64,000 nt of DNA from Litorivicinus sp. (GCA_018401755.1 JAGYKJ010000006.1:372001-436000), one strand, 5' to 3'; shown: positions 28,924-38,096, counted from the first letter of the stretch. The notes: generated from the letters alone by a model not told the origin. Program-made: numbers and translations.

Positions 28924-30566
28924 CTCAGGTCTCACGCGTTACCTTCGGTCGGCGACGACCGAACGGTTTTGTGATCACAGCGATCGGGGCCGCACTCTGT
29001 GTGGCCTTGCCCGTTTTAGTGGTTCTCGGTTTTATGCTCTTCTCCACCTCGGAGAGCTGGTCTCACTTGGTCGAGACCGTCCTGTGGCGATACATTCTCC
29101 ACTCGGTGCTACTGTCTGTCGCCGTCGCAATTGGTGTGGTGATGATTGGTGTACCGGCTGCTTGGTTGATTTCGTTTTATGCATTCCCAGGAAGGCGGCT
29201 GCTGTCATGGTTGCTTCTACTGCCGATGGCCTATCCCGCCTATATTTTGGCATATACCTACACGGGACTCCTGGATTATAGCGGCCCCGTGTTGACATGG
29301 ATGCGCAGTATCGATGCGCCTGCATGGGTGATGTGGCCGCTTCTGGAGATCCGCTCGATTCCCGGTGCGGCCGTGATGTTGAGTCTGGTGCTCTATCCCT
29401 ATGTCTACCTGCTGGCGCGGGCTGCCTTTTTGGAACAGGCTGCCAATGTCATGGAGGCAGGGTACAGCCTTGGTCAAACACGCTCTCAGGTCTTTTTGAG
29501 GGTTGTCATTCCCATGGCGCGGCCCGCCATTGTGGCGGGAACCTTGCTCGCAGTGATGGAAACCTTGGCGGACTATGGAACCGTTCAGTTCTTTGGCGTG
29601 CAGACCTTTACAACCGGGATTGTCCGAACTTTTTACGGGCTTCGGGACACCGCTGGAGCCGCGCAACTTGCGTCGATCTTATTGGGCTTTGTGGCCCTTC
29701 TGGTCATCCTCGAGCGTCTGTCACGGCGTAAAATCCAATACTACTCGGATCAAAACCGTCGTCTCTCTCGCCTTGCCGTGACGCTCACGGGGTGGCGTGC
29801 GATTTGGGCGATGCTCTTGTGTGCCGCACCGCTGATGCTTGGATTTGCCCTACCGACGGCAGTACTGGGCTATTGGACGCTGTTTTATGCGGAGGGTGGT
29901 GCCTTATGGTCTTTGACCCTGAATTCCTTTGTGCTAGCGGGCATTGCGAGCTTGGTCGTTGTTGGCGTGGCCTTAGTCATTGCCTATGCCAACCGGCTCT
30001 ACCCGGCCCCTTGGTTGTCCAATGTGACCACGGTCATTGGGTTGGGCTATGCACTTCCTGGTGTGGTGGTTGCAATTGGCGTACTAATTCCGTTTGGGGC
30101 CCTTGATCAATGGCTGTCACGTGGTTTGATGGCCTTTGGGGTTGAGCCACGCCTTTGGATTTCTGGATCGATTGGTTTACTGATCTTTGCCTATACCGTT
30201 CGCTTTCTTGCGGTTGCCAATGGCAATTTGGTCAGTGGATTATCCCGTATCCGCCCAAGCCTGGACCACAGCGGACGATTATTGGGTCGCACCCAGTCCC
30301 AGGTATTACGGCAAATCCATGTGCCTTTAATGCGTGGATCTGTGTTAACTGCGATTTTGATTTGTTTCGTTGATGTCTTGAAAGAGTTGCCGGCGACGCT
30401 CATTTTAAGACCATTTGATTTCAACACACTGGCTGTCCGAGTTTACGATCTCGCTGGTGATGAACGCCTGATCGACGCGGCCCCCGCGTCGTTAATGATA
30501 ATTGCTGTGGGATTATTGCCTGTGATTTTACTGAATCGGTCGGTTCATGCCGCAAATCATGACTGA
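28914..30566 (+). CDS. Fe(3+) ABC transporter, permease (FbpB type)
   Basis: This protein of about 550 residues has two fused permease halves with about 12 membrane helices, as in FbpB/HitB. Each half has an EAA loop: NVMEAGYSLGQTRSQVFLRVVIP in part near residue 185 and SLDHSGRLLGRTQSQVLRQI near 450. The proposed start is TTG 28914, overlapping the binding-protein gene; GTG 28971 is an in-frame alternative. It forms an operon with the genes on both sides. Confidence 0.9.
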   Translation: MAITQVSRVTFGRRRPNGFVITAIGAALCVALPVLVVLGFMLFSTSESWSHLVETVLWRYILHSVLLSVAVAIGVVMIGVPAAWLISFYAFPGRRLLSWLLLLPMAYPAYILAYTYTGLLDYSGPVLTWMRSIDAPAWVMWPLLEIRSIPGAAVMLSLVLYPYVYLLARAAFLEQAANVMEAGYSLGQTRSQVFLRVVIPMARPAIVAGTLLAVMETLADYGTVQFFGVQTFTTGIVRTFYGLRDTAGAAQLASILLGFVALLVILERLSRRKIQYYSDQNRRLSRLAVTLTGWRAIWAMLLCAAPLMLGFALPTAVLGYWTLFYAEGGALWSLTLNSFVLAGIASLVVVGVALVIAYANRLYPAPWLSNVTTVIGLGYALPGVVVAIGVLIPFGALDQWLSRGLMAFGVEPRLWISGSIGLLIFAYTVRFLAVANGNLVSGLSRIRPSLDHSGRLLGRTQSQVLRQIHVPLMRGSVLTAILICFVDVLKELPATLILRPFDFNTLAVRVYDLAGDERLIDAAPASLMIIAVGLLPVILLNRSVHAANHD

Positions 30567-31671
30567 ATCCGTGATGGACGCACTCACCCTGCGCGACCTG
30601 ACCTTGTCGTATGCCGGCGATGCCGTGGTGCATGGTGTCGATCTCGCCCTCAAACATCGCGAGCTCGGTTGCTTGTTGGGCCCCAGTGGTTGCGGAAAAA
30701 GCACATTGCTCAGGGCGATTGCAGGATTTCAAGCGCTAGATGATGGGGAAATCCTTCTGGCTGGAGAAACCCTGTCGACGCCCAATGCGATGGTGTTACC
30801 AGAACACCGTGGCGTTGGCATGGTGTTTCAAGATGTGGCGCTGTTCCCACACTTGACCGTCTCCGACAATATTGCCTTTGGCCTCACTGATTGGTCCAAA
30901 CCAGAGGCGCGGACGCGGATCAGTGAGTTGTTGGATTTGATTGGATTGCAAGGCCTCGATGCGCGCTACCCCCATGAACTTTCAGGGGGTCAACAGCAAC
31001 GAGTTGCCTTGGCACGCGCGATGGCGCCAAAGCCGAAGTTATTGTTACTCGATGAGCCCTTCTCTGGCTTAGACACCGAGCTTCGGGGACGCCTTGCCAG
31101 TGAAGTCCGTGCGATCCTGAAGGCAGACGGGATTTCTGCATTACTGGTCACGCATGATCAACGCGAGGCGTTTGATTTCGCGGATCGGATTGCTGTGATG
31201 CGCGCAGGTCGGATCGAGCAATTTGATACCGCCTACCAAATCTATCATGAGCCAGTCAGTGAGTTTGTTGCTCACTTTGTCGGGCCTGGCGAGGTAATCG
31301 ATGCCAGTGTGAGCGGGATTCGTTCGGTCTCGAGTCCGTTGGGGGAGTTGGCGAGTGATTCAGATTTCGGGTTGCCCGTTGGCTGCCCAGTCCATGTCTT
31401 TTTACGTCCTGATGATCTGATTCACGATGATCATTCCCCGTATCGGGGACGCCTCATTGCGAAGCACTTCCGAGGCGCTCATCATGTCTACGAAGTGCAA
31501 CTCGAATCCGGGGTTGTGCTTGGATGTTTAGCGCCATCACATCACAACCATGAGTTGGGTGAGAATGTTGGATTACGGTTGGAGCTGGAGCACTTAGTGG
31601 TGTTCCCAGTGAAACGTCTTTGTCTGCGAGAAGATTGTGTCAATGCCCGATGCACTGGCTGTCCTGCGTAA
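30547..31671 (+). CDS. Fe(3+) ABC transporter, ATP-binding protein (FbpC type)
   Basis: This 374-residue ATPase has Walker A GPSGCGKST, signature LSGGQQQRVALARA, Walker B LLLLDEPFSGLD and the switch His in LVTHDQREA. A C-terminal TOBE-like domain (about residues 250-374) is typical of FbpC. The ATG at 30547 overlaps the permease; ATG 30559 and GTG 30571 are also possible. It powers iron import. Confidence 0.92.
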   Translation: MPQIMTESVMDALTLRDLTLSYAGDAVVHGVDLALKHRELGCLLGPSGCGKSTLLRAIAGFQALDDGEILLAGETLSTPNAMVLPEHRGVGMVFQDVALFPHLTVSDNIAFGLTDWSKPEARTRISELLDLIGLQGLDARYPHELSGGQQQRVALARAMAPKPKLLLLDEPFSGLDTELRGRLASEVRAILKADGISALLVTHDQREAFDFADRIAVMRAGRIEQFDTAYQIYHEPVSEFVAHFVGPGEVIDASVSGIRSVSSPLGELASDSDFGLPVGCPVHVFLRPDDLIHDDHSPYRGRLIAKHFRGAHHVYEVQLESGVVLGCLAPSHHNHELGENVGLRLELEHLVVFPVKRLCLREDCVNARCTGCPA

Positions 31672-32356
31672 GCAGATGCGAGCCGTTCAAATTGCCGCAT
31701 TACGCCAAGGCCGTGCTGCGGTGATTGCGATTGAGGGGTATGACGCCGCAGGCAAGGGTGGCGTGATTCGTGAACTGAGCTATGCGATGGATCCCCGCGG
31801 ATTTTGCGTCTACCCGATTGGTGCCCCCACATCGACCGAAGCGTTTCGGCCCTTTTTATGGCGATTTTGGTCCCGCTTACCGGCGCCTGGGCAGTTGGTC
31901 ATTTTCGACCGATCTTGGTATGGGCGAGTATTGGTTGAGCGGGTGGAACAGGGTTTGTCGGATCAAGCCTATGTCAGCGCTTTCGACGCGATCGATACGT
32001 TTGAAGCGACGCTTGAGGATCAGGACATTCCCTTGATCAAATGCTTTTTGGATATCCCAGCAGAGATCCAGCGTGAACGCTTGCGACGACGGGCACGAAT
32101 TCCTGAGAAGCGTTGGAAGCTCACCTTGGATGATCTCAATGCCTGGGAGCATCGAGCGGCCTATGAGCACGCGGTTGAGGTGATGCTGAGTCGGGCACAG
32201 CGAGTGCCTTGGGTTCGGGTAGATGCCAGCCAAAAGTCGGACGCCCATGAAGCCGTCCTCGCGGCAATTATCGATCGGCTATCTGATTGGCTCGAGCCAT
32301 CGGATCATGCATTCCAGCCTGGGGTGGAAGAGCGCTTGGGAGAGTTGGATCCTTGA
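31643..32356 (+). CDS. Polyphosphate kinase 2 family protein
   Basis: This protein of about 237 residues transfers phosphate between polyphosphate and nucleotides. Walker A is EGYDAAGKGG, Walker B is VIFDRSWYGR, and an arginine-rich lid follows (ERLRRRARIPEKRWKLT). The length fits single-domain PPK2 enzymes; whether it works on ADP, GDP or AMP cannot be told. ATG 31643 is nine bases from GAGAAG; GTG 31637 is an in-frame alternative. The start overlaps fbpC, so it may be the last gene of the iron operon. Confidence 0.85.
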   Translation: MPDALAVLRKQMRAVQIAALRQGRAAVIAIEGYDAAGKGGVIRELSYAMDPRGFCVYPIGAPTSTEAFRPFLWRFWSRLPAPGQLVIFDRSWYGRVLVERVEQGLSDQAYVSAFDAIDTFEATLEDQDIPLIKCFLDIPAEIQRERLRRRARIPEKRWKLTLDDLNAWEHRAAYEHAVEVMLSRAQRVPWVRVDASQKSDAHEAVLAAIIDRLSDWLEPSDHAFQPGVEERLGELDP

Positions 32357-32371
32357 GACTCTCGTTGAGGA

Positions 32372-32384
32372 CCCAATCATTGGG
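32372..32384. promoter_or_regulatory. 13-bp palindrome before fdhD
   Basis: CCCAATCATTGGG is a perfect palindrome (6-bp arms, one central base) 21 bp before the fdhD ATG, in the only gap between PPK2 and the molybdenum-cofactor genes. It could be an operator, but no clear promoter boxes flank it. Confidence 0.3.
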
Positions 32385-32405
32385 GAAAAACACACAGGAT
32401 GCGCC

Positions 32406-33293
32406 ATGTCGACCTTAGCTGATTTGTCGGATTATTTGTTAGTCCCGGACCTGCACAACCCGCGGCTATCGCGATCGGTGACTGGGGTGGATCAGATGGG
32501 AGCAACGCAGACCATTGCCGTCATTGAAGAGCGCCCTTTGACCATTTATTTGAATGCTCAGGAGATCGTCACGGCCATGACAATCGGTGACTATCCTGAG
32601 TACCTTGCGCTGGGATTTCTAAAAAATCAGGGCATGTTGAAGTCGACCGATACTGTGACCGGTGTGGACTATGATGAGGAGCTTGAGGTGGTCGTCGTGC
32701 GGACCCTCGAGACCGCGAACTATGAGGCCAAACTCGAAAAGAAAACGCGAACCTCTGGCTGTGCTGTCGGCACCGTGTTTGGGGATATGATGGAGGGCCT
32801 GCAGGGTCTCACCTTGCCAGCAATGCCGTTGAAGACATCTTGGCTGTATGCGCTGTCGCATCAGATCAATCGAACCCCGAGTCTCTATCTCGAAACTGGC
32901 GCAATCCATGGGACGGTGCTGTGTGAAGGACCTCGCCCTCTGGTCTATATGGAAGATGTCGGGCGTCATAACGCGGTCGATAAGATCGCGGGATGGATGT
33001 TGAGTCACGGCGTCGAGCCGGGTAATAAGCTGCTCTACACCACCGGTCGATTGACATCAGAGATGGTCATTAAGACCGCCTTGATGGGGATCCCAGCATT
33101 GGTGAGTCGGTCGGGTTTCACTGCCTGGGGCGTAGATATTGCACGGGAAGTTGGTCTCACCCTTATTGGCAGGATGCGCGGGCGTAAGTTCAGTTGTTTG
33201 AGTGGCGAAGATCGATTGGTCCTCGACTCTGATCCCAGTGAGGTGGGTGAGGAAGAGTTGCGTCATCGACGCAAGGGGGCACAGGATGACTAA
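32406..33293 (+). CDS. fdhD: Formate dehydrogenase accessory sulfurtransferase FdhD
   Basis: This 295-residue protein carries sulfur from a cysteine desulfurase to the bis-MGD cofactor, needed for active formate dehydrogenase. The MGD-binding part includes EDVGRHNAVDKI and TGRLTSEMV, and SRSGFTAWGVDIA near the C-terminus. The mobile-loop motif that is CxxC in E. coli has a single cysteine here (TSGCAVGTVFGD). The frame is open upstream to 32223 but ATG 32406 with AGGA before it gives the right size. It overlaps mobA and heads a Moco operon. Confidence 0.93.
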   Translation: MSTLADLSDYLLVPDLHNPRLSRSVTGVDQMGATQTIAVIEERPLTIYLNAQEIVTAMTIGDYPEYLALGFLKNQGMLKSTDTVTGVDYDEELEVVVVRTLETANYEAKLEKKTRTSGCAVGTVFGDMMEGLQGLTLPAMPLKTSWLYALSHQINRTPSLYLETGAIHGTVLCEGPRPLVYMEDVGRHNAVDKIAGWMLSHGVEPGNKLLYTTGRLTSEMVIKTALMGIPALVSRSGFTAWGVDIAREVGLTLIGRMRGRKFSCLSGEDRLVLDSDPSEVGEEELRHRRKGAQDD

Positions 33294-33903
33294 CGTGGTC
33301 GGCGTCATTCTTGCGGGCGGCCAGGGAACTCGGATGGGTGGTCAGGATAAAGGGCTACTGTCGCTGGGACCGCATACCATTCTCGACGAGGTCATCCGCC
33401 GGCTCACCCCCCAGGTGGATCGACTCGTATTAAACGTCAATGGTGACCCAGCGCGATTCGCGCATCTGGCATTACCAACCGTTCCAGATTCGCTCGGTGG
33501 CTTTCTTGGGCCGCTTGCCGGTGTGTTGGCCGGGATGGAGTGGGCGCGCGCTCATCACGCTGACTGGGTGGCAACGGTCGCCGCCGATACGCCTTTTTTT
33601 CCATTGGATTTTGTCGTGCGCTGCCAAGATGCGTGCCAATCCGGTGCGCCGATTGCCCTAGCAGCGACGGCGGATGCGGACGGGGTATGGCATCGGCAAC
33701 CGACCTTTGGCTTGTGGCATGTCAGTACGATCGACAGTTTGCATCGGGCACTTGAGAGCGGGTTACGCAAGATTGTGCGCTGGACGGATGCAGAAGGGGG
33801 TGTGGAGGTCCGCTTTGAGACGGGCATCTATGATCCGTTTTTTAACGTGAATACACCAGATGAATTGGATGATGCACGACGAATGCTGGAACAGGCGCAA
33901 TGA
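33286..33903 (+). CDS. mobA: Molybdenum cofactor guanylyltransferase MobA
   Basis: This 205-residue enzyme adds GMP to molybdopterin to make MGD. The nucleotide-binding N-terminus is VILAGGQGTRMGGQDKGLL and the metal Asp lies in AADTPFFPLDFV. ATG 33286 overlaps the fdhD stop by eight bases. The stop overlaps mobB (ATGA). Confidence 0.93.
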   Translation: MTNVVGVILAGGQGTRMGGQDKGLLSLGPHTILDEVIRRLTPQVDRLVLNVNGDPARFAHLALPTVPDSLGGFLGPLAGVLAGMEWARAHHADWVATVAADTPFFPLDFVVRCQDACQSGAPIALAATADADGVWHRQPTFGLWHVSTIDSLHRALESGLRKIVRWTDAEGGVEVRFETGIYDPFFNVNTPDELDDARRMLEQAQ

Positions 33904-34397
33904 TCATTTTTGGAATCGTTGGTTGGAAAAATACCGGAAAAACGACGCTCACTGAGCGCCTTGTCACCACCTTCACACAACGCGGCTTGGTTGTATCGAC
34001 GATCAAGCACACGCATCATGACGTTGACATCGACGTTCCAGGTACCGACAGCTATCGACACCGTGCTGCCGGGGCTCACGAAGTGCTTCTGGCGTCAGGT
34101 CCCCGATGGGCATTGATGCATGAGTCTTCAGCCGATGCCGAGCCGTCTTTAGAGGCCTTATTAGATCGGTTGGCGCCTGTCGACTTAGTGCTCGTCGAAG
34201 GTTACAAGTATGGACGCCATCCCCGTCTCGAGGTCTATCGTGCGGGGACGATACAGCCGCCCATCGGGAGGGAAGATCGCTCTGTGCTTGCGCTGGTCAC
34301 GGATGCGGTGGTTGATGATTGGGATCGGCCCCGATTTGATTTGGATGCAATTGATGCGATTGCTGATTTTATTCACCACACAGTGAGACTGCCATGA
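33900..34397 (+). CDS. mobB: Molybdopterin-guanine dinucleotide biosynthesis protein MobB
   Basis: This 165-residue GTP-binding protein has the P-loop GWKNTGKTTL at residues 6-15, an STIKHTHHDVDIDVPGTDS segment and LVEGYKYGRHPRLEV, all typical of MobB. It assists but is not essential for MGD formation. Four-base overlaps connect it to mobA and moeA. Confidence 0.92.
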   Translation: MIIFGIVGWKNTGKTTLTERLVTTFTQRGLVVSTIKHTHHDVDIDVPGTDSYRHRAAGAHEVLLASGPRWALMHESSADAEPSLEALLDRLAPVDLVLVEGYKYGRHPRLEVYRAGTIQPPIGREDRSVLALVTDAVVDDWDRPRFDLDAIDAIADFIHHTVRLP

Positions 34398-35659
34398 TCC
34401 AGCCACCCCCCCTTACCAATGATTGTTTTGCGCTGCCGCCAGGGGTGCACTGGACCCCGGTGGATGAGGCAAGGCGTCTTTTGCAGGCCGCCTTACGCCC
34501 TGTGGTTGCGCAAGGTGAGATAGTCGCATTAGAAGCGGCGTTTGATCGCATTCTCAGTGCGCCCGTAGTCGCTCAACGGTCCTCTCCACCGTCCGCAAAC
34601 TCAGCTGTGGATGGCTATGGGTTTGCAGGTCCCATTCCAGAGGGCGCCTGTATCCTCGAGTTAATGCCGGGTCGTGCGGCGGCCGGTGTTCCCTTTGAGG
34701 GATCGGTTTTGCCTGGGTGTGCGGTGCGCATCCTCACTGGAGCGGTCATTCCTCCGGGTGTTGATACCGTTGTATTGGAAGAAGATTGCACCATCACTGA
34801 GACGCAAATTGCGTTTAATGGCCCGTTGAAGCAGGGCTCAAATACCCGCGATGCGGGTGAAGATATGCTTGAGGGTACTGCTGTGTTTCAAGCGGGTCGA
34901 CGCTTAACTGCCACCGATCTCGCCCTGTTGGCTTCAGTTGGATTAGCGACTGTGCCGGTCTGCGCGCGCCTGAAGGTCGGCGTTTTGTCGACTGGGGATG
35001 AAATCCGCCCCGTGGGTGCAGCTGCTTCAGACTGGCAGGTCTACGATGCCAATCGATCCATGCTCTTGGCAATGATGCGCGAACTTGGATTTGACGCTGT
35101 CGATCTCGGGTTGGTGGAAGACACCCGCGATGCTGTTCGACATGCCCTGAATCAGGGTGCCAAGCAGTGCGACGTGATCTTTACCTCAGGGGGTGCCTCG
35201 GCCGGGGATGAGGATCATGTTTCGGCGATTTTAAAAGCTGAAGGGGCTTTAACCAGCTGGCGGATCGCGCTGAAGCCAGGTCGTCCGTTGGCGCTTGGAA
35301 TGTGGCAGGAAACACCCATTATTGGCTTGCCCGGGAATCCAGTTGCGGCCTATGTGTGCGCTTTGGTGTTTGGCCGGCCGGCGCTTGAAGTGTTGGCGGG
35401 TGGTGCGTGGTTTGAGCCACAGGGCTATTCAGTGCCAGCCGCCTTCAAAAAGAATAAGCGAGAGGGTCGCAACGAGTATCTGCGTGCGCGATTAAATCTG
35501 GATGGACACTGTGAGGTGTTTCCGTCAGAAGGATCTGGGCGGATTTCTAGTATTAGTTGGTCCGATGGGTTGGTGGTGTTAGGCCATGATGCAGTTGCGG
35601 TGACACCCGGTGTCTTAGTGCACTACGTGCCCTATCGCAACTACATGCGTCCGTCTTAA
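34394..35659 (+). CDS. moeA: Molybdopterin molybdenumtransferase MoeA
   Basis: This 421-residue enzyme inserts molybdate (or possibly tungstate) into adenylated molybdopterin. The SANSAVDGYGFA region, the GAVIPPGVDTVV domain and the MoCF-like FTSGGASAGDEDHV motif are intact, as is the IIGLPGNPVAA loop. It closes the fdhD-mobA-mobB-moeA operon and is convergent with the DUF6505 gene, overlapping it by four bases. Confidence 0.94.
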   Translation: MIQPPPLTNDCFALPPGVHWTPVDEARRLLQAALRPVVAQGEIVALEAAFDRILSAPVVAQRSSPPSANSAVDGYGFAGPIPEGACILELMPGRAAAGVPFEGSVLPGCAVRILTGAVIPPGVDTVVLEEDCTITETQIAFNGPLKQGSNTRDAGEDMLEGTAVFQAGRRLTATDLALLASVGLATVPVCARLKVGVLSTGDEIRPVGAAASDWQVYDANRSMLLAMMRELGFDAVDLGLVEDTRDAVRHALNQGAKQCDVIFTSGGASAGDEDHVSAILKAEGALTSWRIALKPGRPLALGMWQETPIIGLPGNPVAAYVCALVFGRPALEVLAGGAWFEPQGYSVPAAFKKNKREGRNEYLRARLNLDGHCEVFPSEGSGRISSISWSDGLVVLGHDAVAVTPGVLVHYVPYRNYMRPS

Positions 35660-36132
35660 TCGACGGACCCATGGACTGCGAACGCTTCTAGGTCAGCGTC
35701 GCTTGGCGCACTGTAGCGGTAGGCTTCATGCACGCCGACGTCCTCTAGGGTTCTGCTAACCATCAACAACGTATTGTCGATTTGGTCTTCACACATGTGC
35801 CGCATGTGTTCCAATTCCTCCAGGGCCACAGGGCGTGCGATATCAATCGACGGCGCGCCAAACTCGGAGACAAAACGGGCAGCGAGCTGGTCGATGAGTG
35901 CATTGTATTCCGCTTCAAGAATGTCAGCGACAGCGACGAAGGTGGCACGGCCCCCACTTTCCAGACTTAACCATCCATTTGTAAAGGCTTGTCGTTGCTT
36001 TCCTTGAAGATTTTCGTCAGTCCAATTGGCAAATTCAAAGCCCCCCGAAATCGCCCACTCACCTGGGCCTGCAGGATGTTCAAAGACATTCTCGTCAGAC
36101 TCGTCCAGGCGGATAGTACGGGCAAGTTTCAT
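35656..36132 (-). CDS. DUF6505 family protein of the formate dehydrogenase island
   Basis: This 158-residue soluble acidic protein starts with MKLARTIRLDESDENVFEHPA and has no signal peptide or metal motif that I can see. I recognise it as the DUF6505 type found beside formate dehydrogenase accessory genes. The function is unknown. It overlaps the next gene upstream (the ligase-like protein) by four bases, so the two are coupled. Confidence 0.65.
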   Translation of the reverse strand: MKLARTIRLDESDENVFEHPAGPGEWAISGGFEFANWTDENLQGKQRQAFTNGWLSLESGGRATFVAVADILEAEYNALIDQLAARFVSEFGAPSIDIARPVALEELEHMRHMCEDQIDNTLLMVSRTLEDVGVHEAYRYSAPSDADLEAFAVHGSVD

Positions 36133-36851
36133 AGGGACTCCAAGTAGTCGGACAGCGGGATGATGGTTGTTATTGCCCCGTCTCGTAACAGCATATTGCC
36201 GCGATCATCCACCCCTGTGAATAATCCTTCACGCGGATAGGTAATTTGCTCGCCAAGACCAATACAGCGACCGCGCCATGCTTCATGGACGGGAGTGAAC
36301 CCATCCGCCAGGTAGCGATTCAACCAGACTAGGGTATGGCGAGACCAACTCTCGAGTAACCCAGTTGGGGAAATCTCAACACAACCCTCTTCGTACAGTG
36401 CGGTCTCATTGGGATGCTCCCCGGGATCAACGGTTGACGTTGATGCAAACGGAATCTCAAAACCAATGATAAGCCAATTCGGATGGGAGTCTGGTGCAGT
36501 CGTTTCAGCAGCGATCCGTAATCGACCACAAAACGCCCCGTTGACCTTGATCCGATCAGGCCAGACAAATTGCACAGGCACTTCGGGTGGTGCAAGCGCA
36601 CCAAGCGCTTCTGCGATTCCAATCTGAACTACGTAATAGGCTTGCAGCGCCTCCTCCAAACTGGTTTCTGGAGCCAGCACGATGGCAGCTTTCAGTGTTT
36701 CGATGTCTTCCGACCAGTAAATCGTCCCAGAATCGATTCCTGCAATGGCCTGGGTCATGGCTTTCACAAAGGGATCCCCATGCACAGGAACCCGCTCTCC
36801 TTTGAGGAGCGGCGGAAACACAGGATGTCCTTCAACGACGGGTGGTTGCAT
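36129..36851 (-). CDS. Degenerate biotin/lipoate ligase-fold protein
   Basis: This 240-residue protein resembles the biotin/lipoate A/B ligase fold: EEALQAYYVVQIGIAEALGAL followed by VQFVWPDRIKVNGAFCGRLRI corresponds to the KWPND region and following strand of BirA. The GRGRxGR adenylate loop and the lysine that follows the KWPND region are missing, and a BPL-C-like tail (REGLFTGVDDRGNMLLRD) is present. It probably binds a ligand or protein rather than biotinylating. Its four-base overlap with DUF6505 and one-base overlap with the Mrp gene imply one complex or pathway serving formate dehydrogenase. Confidence 0.65.
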   Translation of the reverse strand: MQPPVVEGHPVFPPLLKGERVPVHGDPFVKAMTQAIAGIDSGTIYWSEDIETLKAAIVLAPETSLEEALQAYYVVQIGIAEALGALAPPEVPVQFVWPDRIKVNGAFCGRLRIAAETTAPDSHPNWLIIGFEIPFASTSTVDPGEHPNETALYEEGCVEISPTGLLESWSRHTLVWLNRYLADGFTPVHEAWRGRCIGLGEQITYPREGLFTGVDDRGNMLLRDGAITTIIPLSDYLESL

Positions 36852-37756
36852 TAGGCAAGAACTCCTGACGCAATTAACTGATCAGCGAGTGCGAAAAAGG
36901 ACTGGGCTTGAGGGCCATTGGGATGGCTGACAACAATCGGTGCACCGCCGTCACTGGCAATGCGAATGTCTAGGTCCAGAGGGATTTCCCCTAAGAATGG
37001 AATGCCCAGCTTCTCTGCTTCAGCGCGGGCGCCACCATGACCGAAGGGATGATGCTCCATGCCACATCCTGAGCAGACAAAGGACGACATATTCTCAACA
37101 ATGCCCAACAGGGGAACCTCCATGCGTTTAAACATGTCAATCCCTTTCCTGGCATCAATGAGCGCGATGTCTTGTGGCGTGGAGACGATGACAGCACCCG
37201 CCACATTGGTCTTTTGGCTCAAAGTCATTTGGACATCGCCTGTTCCTGGCGGCAGGTCGACCAGTAAGACATCCAATTTACCCCATTGCACTTGATTCAG
37301 CATCTGCTGCAGGGCGCCCATGAGCATCGGTCCACGCCAGATGATTGCCTCGTCTTCCGGGGTCATGAGCCCGAGCGACATCAGTGTCACGCCATGGTTA
37401 CGAAGCGGTAAAATGGTCTTGCCATCTGGGCTGGAAGGGCGCCCAGAGACCCCTAGCATTCGAGGCTGACTGGGTCCATAGACATCGGCGTCCAGCAGAC
37501 CAACGCGCAGGCCGCGCCCAGCGAGTGCCACTGCTAAGTTCGAGGACACAGTGGATTTCCCGACGCCCCCTTTTCCAGAGGCGATTGCGATGATGTGTCG
37601 GACACCCTCAGGATTTTGCTTCGGGGGATTCTTAGGTTTAGCGTCGGTAGCGATGACATTGGGATTGGCTGTTGGCGTGACTGCGGGCTTTTTCATTGCA
37701 CTCGCATCTTTAAATTGCACAACGGCCGGTTTGCTCCCTGATTCTTGATCTGACAT
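36851..37756 (-). CDS. Mrp/NBP35 family iron-sulfur carrier ATPase
   Basis: This 301-residue P-loop ATPase has the deviant Walker A IASGKGGVGKST near residue 57 and the paired cysteines SSFVCSGCG that hold a transferable 4Fe-4S cluster. The first ~45 residues are Lys/Pro/Asn-rich and probably disordered; the usual N-terminal DUF59 domain is missing. It may load clusters into the multi-ferredoxin protein or the dehydrogenase. It lies between DUF6494 and the ligase-like gene, all on the minus strand. Confidence 0.88.
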   Translation of the reverse strand: MSDQESGSKPAVVQFKDASAMKKPAVTPTANPNVIATDAKPKNPPKQNPEGVRHIIAIASGKGGVGKSTVSSNLAVALAGRGLRVGLLDADVYGPSQPRMLGVSGRPSSPDGKTILPLRNHGVTLMSLGLMTPEDEAIIWRGPMLMGALQQMLNQVQWGKLDVLLVDLPPGTGDVQMTLSQKTNVAGAVIVSTPQDIALIDARKGIDMFKRMEVPLLGIVENMSSFVCSGCGMEHHPFGHGGARAEAEKLGIPFLGEIPLDLDIRIASDGGAPIVVSHPNGPQAQSFFALADQLIASGVLA

Positions 37757-37764
37757 AGCCTGTC

Positions 37765-37971
37765 CTATGGGGTGTCGACGGTGATGTGACCGTCCACAGT
37801 ATGATACAAGCCGATGTCTGGCATCCGGAGCTCGACTGTGACAACGAGTTGAGCTGGCAGGGAGCCGGACTGCTCGGCAGCGCGGACCGCCTCTTCAATC
37901 TTCTGTTGCGAGGTGACTCCAACAGACTTTAAAAACTTCCGCATCGACATGTTAAACGCATCGTCATTCAT
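37765..37971 (-). CDS. DUF6494 family protein
   Basis: This 68-residue protein begins MNDDAFNMSMRKFLKSVGVTS and includes QKIEEAVRAAE and LRMPDIGLYHTVDG. It matches the small DUF6494 type that accompanies Mrp ATPases in formate dehydrogenase islands. The function is unknown. It starts the minus-strand run DUF6494-mrp-ligase-like-DUF6505. Confidence 0.65.
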   Translation of the reverse strand: MNDDAFNMSMRKFLKSVGVTSQQKIEEAVRAAEQSGSLPAQLVVTVELRMPDIGLYHTVDGHITVDTP

Positions 37972-38096
37972 GGTGATTCCTCATTGTTATTATCAGGCCA
38001 CACAATACGGGCGTGCTGTTAAAAATCAATCAGAACGCTTGTATCTTTCTCGATACGACCTTAATTTCTTAGAATAACCATAACAAGAGAAGACAT

